Assembly: GCF_019797865.1 (NCBI RefSeq)
Contig: NZ_CP081869.1
Location: 5,284,501 to 5,348,500, forward strand
DNA from: Chenggangzhangella methanolivorans
Lineage (GTDB): Bacteria; Pseudomonadota; Alphaproteobacteria; Rhizobiales; Methylopilaceae
Reading direction: 5' to 3'
Length of the DNA: 64,000 nucleotides
The notes under the pieces are model-generated. The model saw only the letters and a program-made list of their open reading frames with translations, did not search any database and was not told the origin of the DNA. The position numbers were made by a program, and so were the translations under genes. This document shows, piece by piece, positions 61,546 through 64,000 of this stretch (position 1 is its first letter; each line of letters starts with the position of its first letter).

Positions 61546-62325
61546 ATGCGCGCCGGACTGCTCGTCGCCTCGCTCGCCGTCGTCGCGGCGCCCGCTCCCG
61601 CCTTCTCCGAGATCGGCTCGTCGCGAAAAGTCGCCTGCGCCGCGCCGACGCTTCTGCAATGCTCGATCGTCGCGCCGGGCTTCACCAACTGGATCATCGC
61701 GCCGTTCGGCCTGGCGCCGAGCGACGCCGAGATCGCAGCCCAGGCGTGCCGCACGGGCGTCGTTTCGGCGAAGCGGCGACCGCCGGGGGAAGAGATCGTC
61801 AGGCAGACGACCGTGGTCGACGTGATTTGCGGGACGGCGCCGACCGAAGCCCGGCGCGCGCCGCCAATCAGAACGCCCGCTGTGGAGAGGGCCGCCCTGC
61901 CGGACCGGGCGCGAACGGTCGAGCGGACGCCGGTGCTCGCGGGCTCGCCGCAGGATTTCGAACCGGACGTCGCGCCCCGCCGCCGGAGCCCGCAAGCATC
62001 CGAGCGACCGCCCCGCGCCGAGCGCCTGTCGGAGCGTTCGGAGACGCGCCGCCGCGTTCGCGAGCCGGATCAGGATGCGCTTCCCTCGCGCGTCAGGCAG
62101 CCGGTCGAAGATCGCGTGGCGGCGCCTACCGTTCGACCAGGCCCGATCGCAGCTCCCGAGCGACTTCCGGAGCCCCCTCCGCCGGCGCCTGCGACCGCCG
62201 CCGACGTCCGGCCCGAGCCGCCACGGTCGGAAACGCCGCCCTCTCCTCCGGCCCCGTCGACGCCACGGCCGGCGCCCCCTTCAAAATGGAAGGACGATCC
62301 CTCGATCTCCTACGACCACTTCTGA
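61546..62325 (+). CDS. Secreted Pro/Arg-rich hypothetical protein
   Basis: 259 residues. Sec signal MRAGLLVASLAVVAAPAPAFSE, then a short conserved-looking part with Cys residues (KVACAAPTLLQCSIVAPGFT, AAQACRTGV, VVDVICGTAP), and a long low-complexity tail rich in Pro, Arg and Glu to the C terminus WKDDPSISYDHF. Four Cys suggest disulfides. Ribosome site GGAGG lies before the ATG. Function unknown. Confidence 0.65.
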   Translation: MRAGLLVASLAVVAAPAPAFSEIGSSRKVACAAPTLLQCSIVAPGFTNWIIAPFGLAPSDAEIAAQACRTGVVSAKRRPPGEEIVRQTTVVDVICGTAPTEARRAPPIRTPAVERAALPDRARTVERTPVLAGSPQDFEPDVAPRRRSPQASERPPRAERLSERSETRRRVREPDQDALPSRVRQPVEDRVAAPTVRPGPIAAPERLPEPPPPAPATAADVRPEPPRSETPPSPPAPSTPRPAPPSKWKDDPSISYDHF

Positions 62326-62346
62326 CGGGGCTTTAGCGGACGAGAC

Positions 62347-63321
62347 CTACTCTGCCGCGACAGCCGCCGGCCGCCTGGCCGCGCGGGCGGCCTTGAGCCG
62401 AGCGAAGTCTTCGCCCGCATGGTGGGACGAGCGGGTGAGCGGGCTCGCCGACACCATCAGGAAGCTCTTGGCGTAGGCCATCGTCTCGTAGGACCGGAAC
62501 TCGTCCGGCGTCACGAACCGCATGACCGCGTGGTGTTTCTTGGTCGGCTGCAGGTACTGGCCGATGGTCAGGAAATCGACGTCGGCGGAGCGCAGGTCGT
62601 CCATCAGCTGGAGGACCTCGTTCCGCTCCTCGCCGAGACCCACCATGATGCCGGACTTGGTGAAGATCTCCGGATCGAGCTCCTTCACGCGCTGCAACAG
62701 ACGCAGGGAATGAAAGTAGCGAGCGCCGGGGCGGACCGTGAGGTAGAGCGACGGCACGCATTCGAGATTGTGGTTGAAGACGTCGGGCTTCGCCGCGACC
62801 ACTGTCTCGAGCGCGCCGTCCTTTCGCAGGAAGTCGGGCGTCAGGATCTCGATCGTGGTCTGCGGGCTCGCGCGCCGGATCGCGCCGATGACGTCGGCGA
62901 AGTGCTTCGCTCCGCCGTCGGCGAGGTCGTCGCGGTCGACCGAGGTGATGACGACGTGGTGGAGGCCGAGCTTGGCGACGGCGTCCGCGACCCGTTCCGG
63001 CTCGCCGGCGTCGACAGCCTCGGGCATGCCGGTGCGCACGTTGCAGAACGCGCAGGCGCGGGTGCAGGTGTCGCCGAGGATCATGAAGGTCGCGTGCTTC
63101 TTCGACCAGCACTCCCCGATGTTCGGGCAGCCGGCCTCCTCGCACACCGTCACAAGCTTGTTGGCGCGAACGATCTCGTTGGTCTCGCGCCAGACCGGCG
63201 AGCCCGGCGCCTTGACGCGGATCCAGTCCGGCTTGGCGAGCTTGAGCGTGTCTTCGCGGCGCGCCTTTTCAGGATGACGCGCGCGGGGAAGTCCATTCGT
63301 TCGGTCGAGAACCGTGACCAT
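62347..63321 (-). CDS. lipA: Lipoyl synthase
   Basis: Radical SAM enzyme that inserts sulfur into octanoylated proteins. 324 residues, intact. The auxiliary cluster motif is [13 protein letters not shown] (CX4CX5C) and the SAM cluster CTRACAFC (CX3CX2C). [28 protein letters not shown] and [10 protein letters not shown] follow. An R-S-S-H region near the C terminus ([12 protein letters not shown]) includes the conserved Ser. It depends on Fe-S supply from the SUF system encoded above. Confidence 0.95.
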   Translation of the reverse strand: MVTVLDRTNGLPRARHPEKARREDTLKLAKPDWIRVKAPGSPVWRETNEIVRANKLVTVCEEAGCPNIGECWSKKHATFMILGDTCTRACAFCNVRTGMPEAVDAGEPERVADAVAKLGLHHVVITSVDRDDLADGGAKHFADVIGAIRRASPQTTIEILTPDFLRKDGALETVVAAKPDVFNHNLECVPSLYLTVRPGARYFHSLRLLQRVKELDPEIFTKSGIMVGLGEERNEVLQLMDDLRSADVDFLTIGQYLQPTKKHHAVMRFVTPDEFRSYETMAYAKSFLMVSASPLTRSSHHAGEDFARLKAARAARRPAAVAAE

Positions 63322-63375
63322 GGCGCCCAGATCGTGACGCGGCGGAGGATACGCAACGGGCCGCCGCGAATGAAA

Positions 63376-63406
63376 AAGGAGAGCGGGCGTTTCGCCTGCT
63401 CTCCTT
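63376..63406 (-). terminator. Rho-independent terminator of the GlsB-like gene
   Basis: 14-bp stem AAGGAGAGCGGGCG / CGCCTGCTCTCCTT with one wobble pair and a TTT loop. On the minus strand it is followed by TTTCATTC, about 90 bases after the GlsB stop. Confidence 0.8.
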
Positions 63407-63498
63407 GTGAATTTAACCGAGGCCGGAGCCCGCGTCATCCGCTGCTCCGCGCCCGCAGAGCGGACGCGGCGCGAATGCAGGGCTCAGGTCGATGCGCG

Positions 63499-63759
63499 TC
63501 AGGCCGCGCGCCGCCCGCGGATCGCCCGCCAGACGAAGATCAGCAGGCACGCGCCAGCGATCGCCACGATGCACTGCCAGATCCAGCCGCCGGGCGGCAC
63601 GACGCCGATCGCGCCGAGGATCGCGTTCATCACCAGCGCCCCGACGATCCCGAGGATGATGTTCATGATCAGTCCCATGTCGGACTTCATGATCTGCTCG
63701 GCGATCCATCCGGCGATGCCGCCGAGGATGATCGCCATTAACCAGCCGACGCCTGTCAT
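63499..63759 (-). CDS. GlsB/YeaQ/YmgE-family small membrane protein
   Basis: 86 residues with three hydrophobic helices: WLMAIILGGIAGWIAEQIM, LIMNIILGIVGALVMNAILG and WIWQCIVAIAGACLLIFVW. The G-x-x-x-G-W-I-A pattern is typical of this stress-associated family. The gene has its own terminator, and lipA lies downstream. Confidence 0.85.
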   Translation of the reverse strand: MTGVGWLMAIILGGIAGWIAEQIMKSDMGLIMNIILGIVGALVMNAILGAIGVVPPGGWIWQCIVAIAGACLLIFVWRAIRGRRAA

Positions 63760-63918
63760 TCCTGCATAACTCCCGCGAAGCGTTGTCCCGTCGCGTAAAG
63801 AACTCGGGCGGCGCCGACCAAGTTCCAGTAGGGCAGGAATAAATTACTGATAGCGGGCGTGTGATATGTCCGCCGCGCGCCCACTCCGCCCTCATGCCCG
63901 CGCGGCGACACAGGCGCC

Positions 63919-63985
63919 CACGACTTTCTGAGATCGTGAAACGCGACGACGAAGTCGTGGATATCCGGCTTCGCCGGGCATGACG
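63919..63985. repeat. Intergenic palindromes near the right end
   Basis: CACGACTT (63919-63926) pairs with AAGTCGTG (63952-63959), followed by GGATATCCGGCTTCGCCGGGCATGACG, containing the stem CCGGC-TTC-GCCGG. This looks like one of the abundant intergenic elements of this bacterial group. The rest of 63760-64000 holds no gene I can support. Confidence 0.5.
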
Positions 63986-64000
63986 GTCGAGGCGCGTCCG

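Overview
The window is chromosomal DNA of a high-GC alphaproteobacterium, most likely an order Hyphomicrobiales (Rhizobiales) member. Support comes from gene order that is familiar in that order (rne - amiC - mrcA - prfB; rlpA - dacA - tmk - holB - metG - tatD - MBL hydrolase with a tRNA-Ser beside it; a sufBCD-sufS-sufT-sufA cluster started by an extra cysteine desulfurase), from an RNase E with a long acidic insert in its S1 domain, and from proline/alanine-rich tails on SecG, RlpA and the DUF2778 protein. I cannot name a genus from sequence alone.

Layout. 1-3019 (+): end of a MaeB-type malic enzyme, a membrane EAL phosphodiesterase, a ceramidase-like membrane protein and a small glycine-zipper lipoprotein. 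3107-6653 (-): trpE and the periplasmic foldase ppiD. 6894-8509 (+): tpiA and secG. 9031-11634 (-): rne, with a 0.74-kb gene-free leader shared with the divergent amiC. 12378-18000 (+): cell-wall and division genes amiC and mrcA, then prfB with a classic programmed frameshift; an EthD-domain protein lies in between on the other strand. 18131-24901: an M23 peptidase, bcp, a large AsmA/DUF3971-like protein and tyrS. 25128-30717: DUF2778 (Tlde1-like) protein, alcohol dehydrogenase, anmK, an exported beta-helix protein of lower GC, and an alpha/beta hydrolase. 30867-38676 (+): the SUF iron-sulfur operon, with a YIP1-like membrane protein between sufD and sufS. 38681-49201: TfoX-like protein, an orphan gene, an OYE reductase, a diguanylate cyclase, a DEAD-box helicase, parE, an esterase, an orphan histidine-kinase-like fragment, mazG and a small tyrosine phosphatase. 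49330-58117 (-): a saccharopine dehydrogenase-like protein and the tight dacA-tmk-holB-metG-tatD-MBL operon plus rlpA. 58453-63759: tRNA-Ser(UGA), a phytanoyl-CoA dioxygenase-like protein, a nitronate monooxygenase, a secreted Pro/Arg-rich protein, lipA and a GlsB-type membrane protein.

The most important caveat is sequence quality. About one third of the genes, including essential ones (trpE, tpiA, rne, prfB, metG), are split by one to four single-base frameshifts, mostly in short G or C runs, while their protein sequence on both sides stays perfectly conserved. I read these as assembly indels and annotate the genes across them. Apart from that this is mostly core genome. I see no CRISPR array, prophage, transposase or obvious defence island. 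The points most worth following are a free-standing histidine-kinase dimerisation domain without its histidine (47683-47991), a DacA-type carboxypeptidase whose SxxK lysine is a threonine, paired inverted palindromic repeats (REPIN-like) at two places, the exported beta-helix protein, and the membrane protein embedded in the suf operon.
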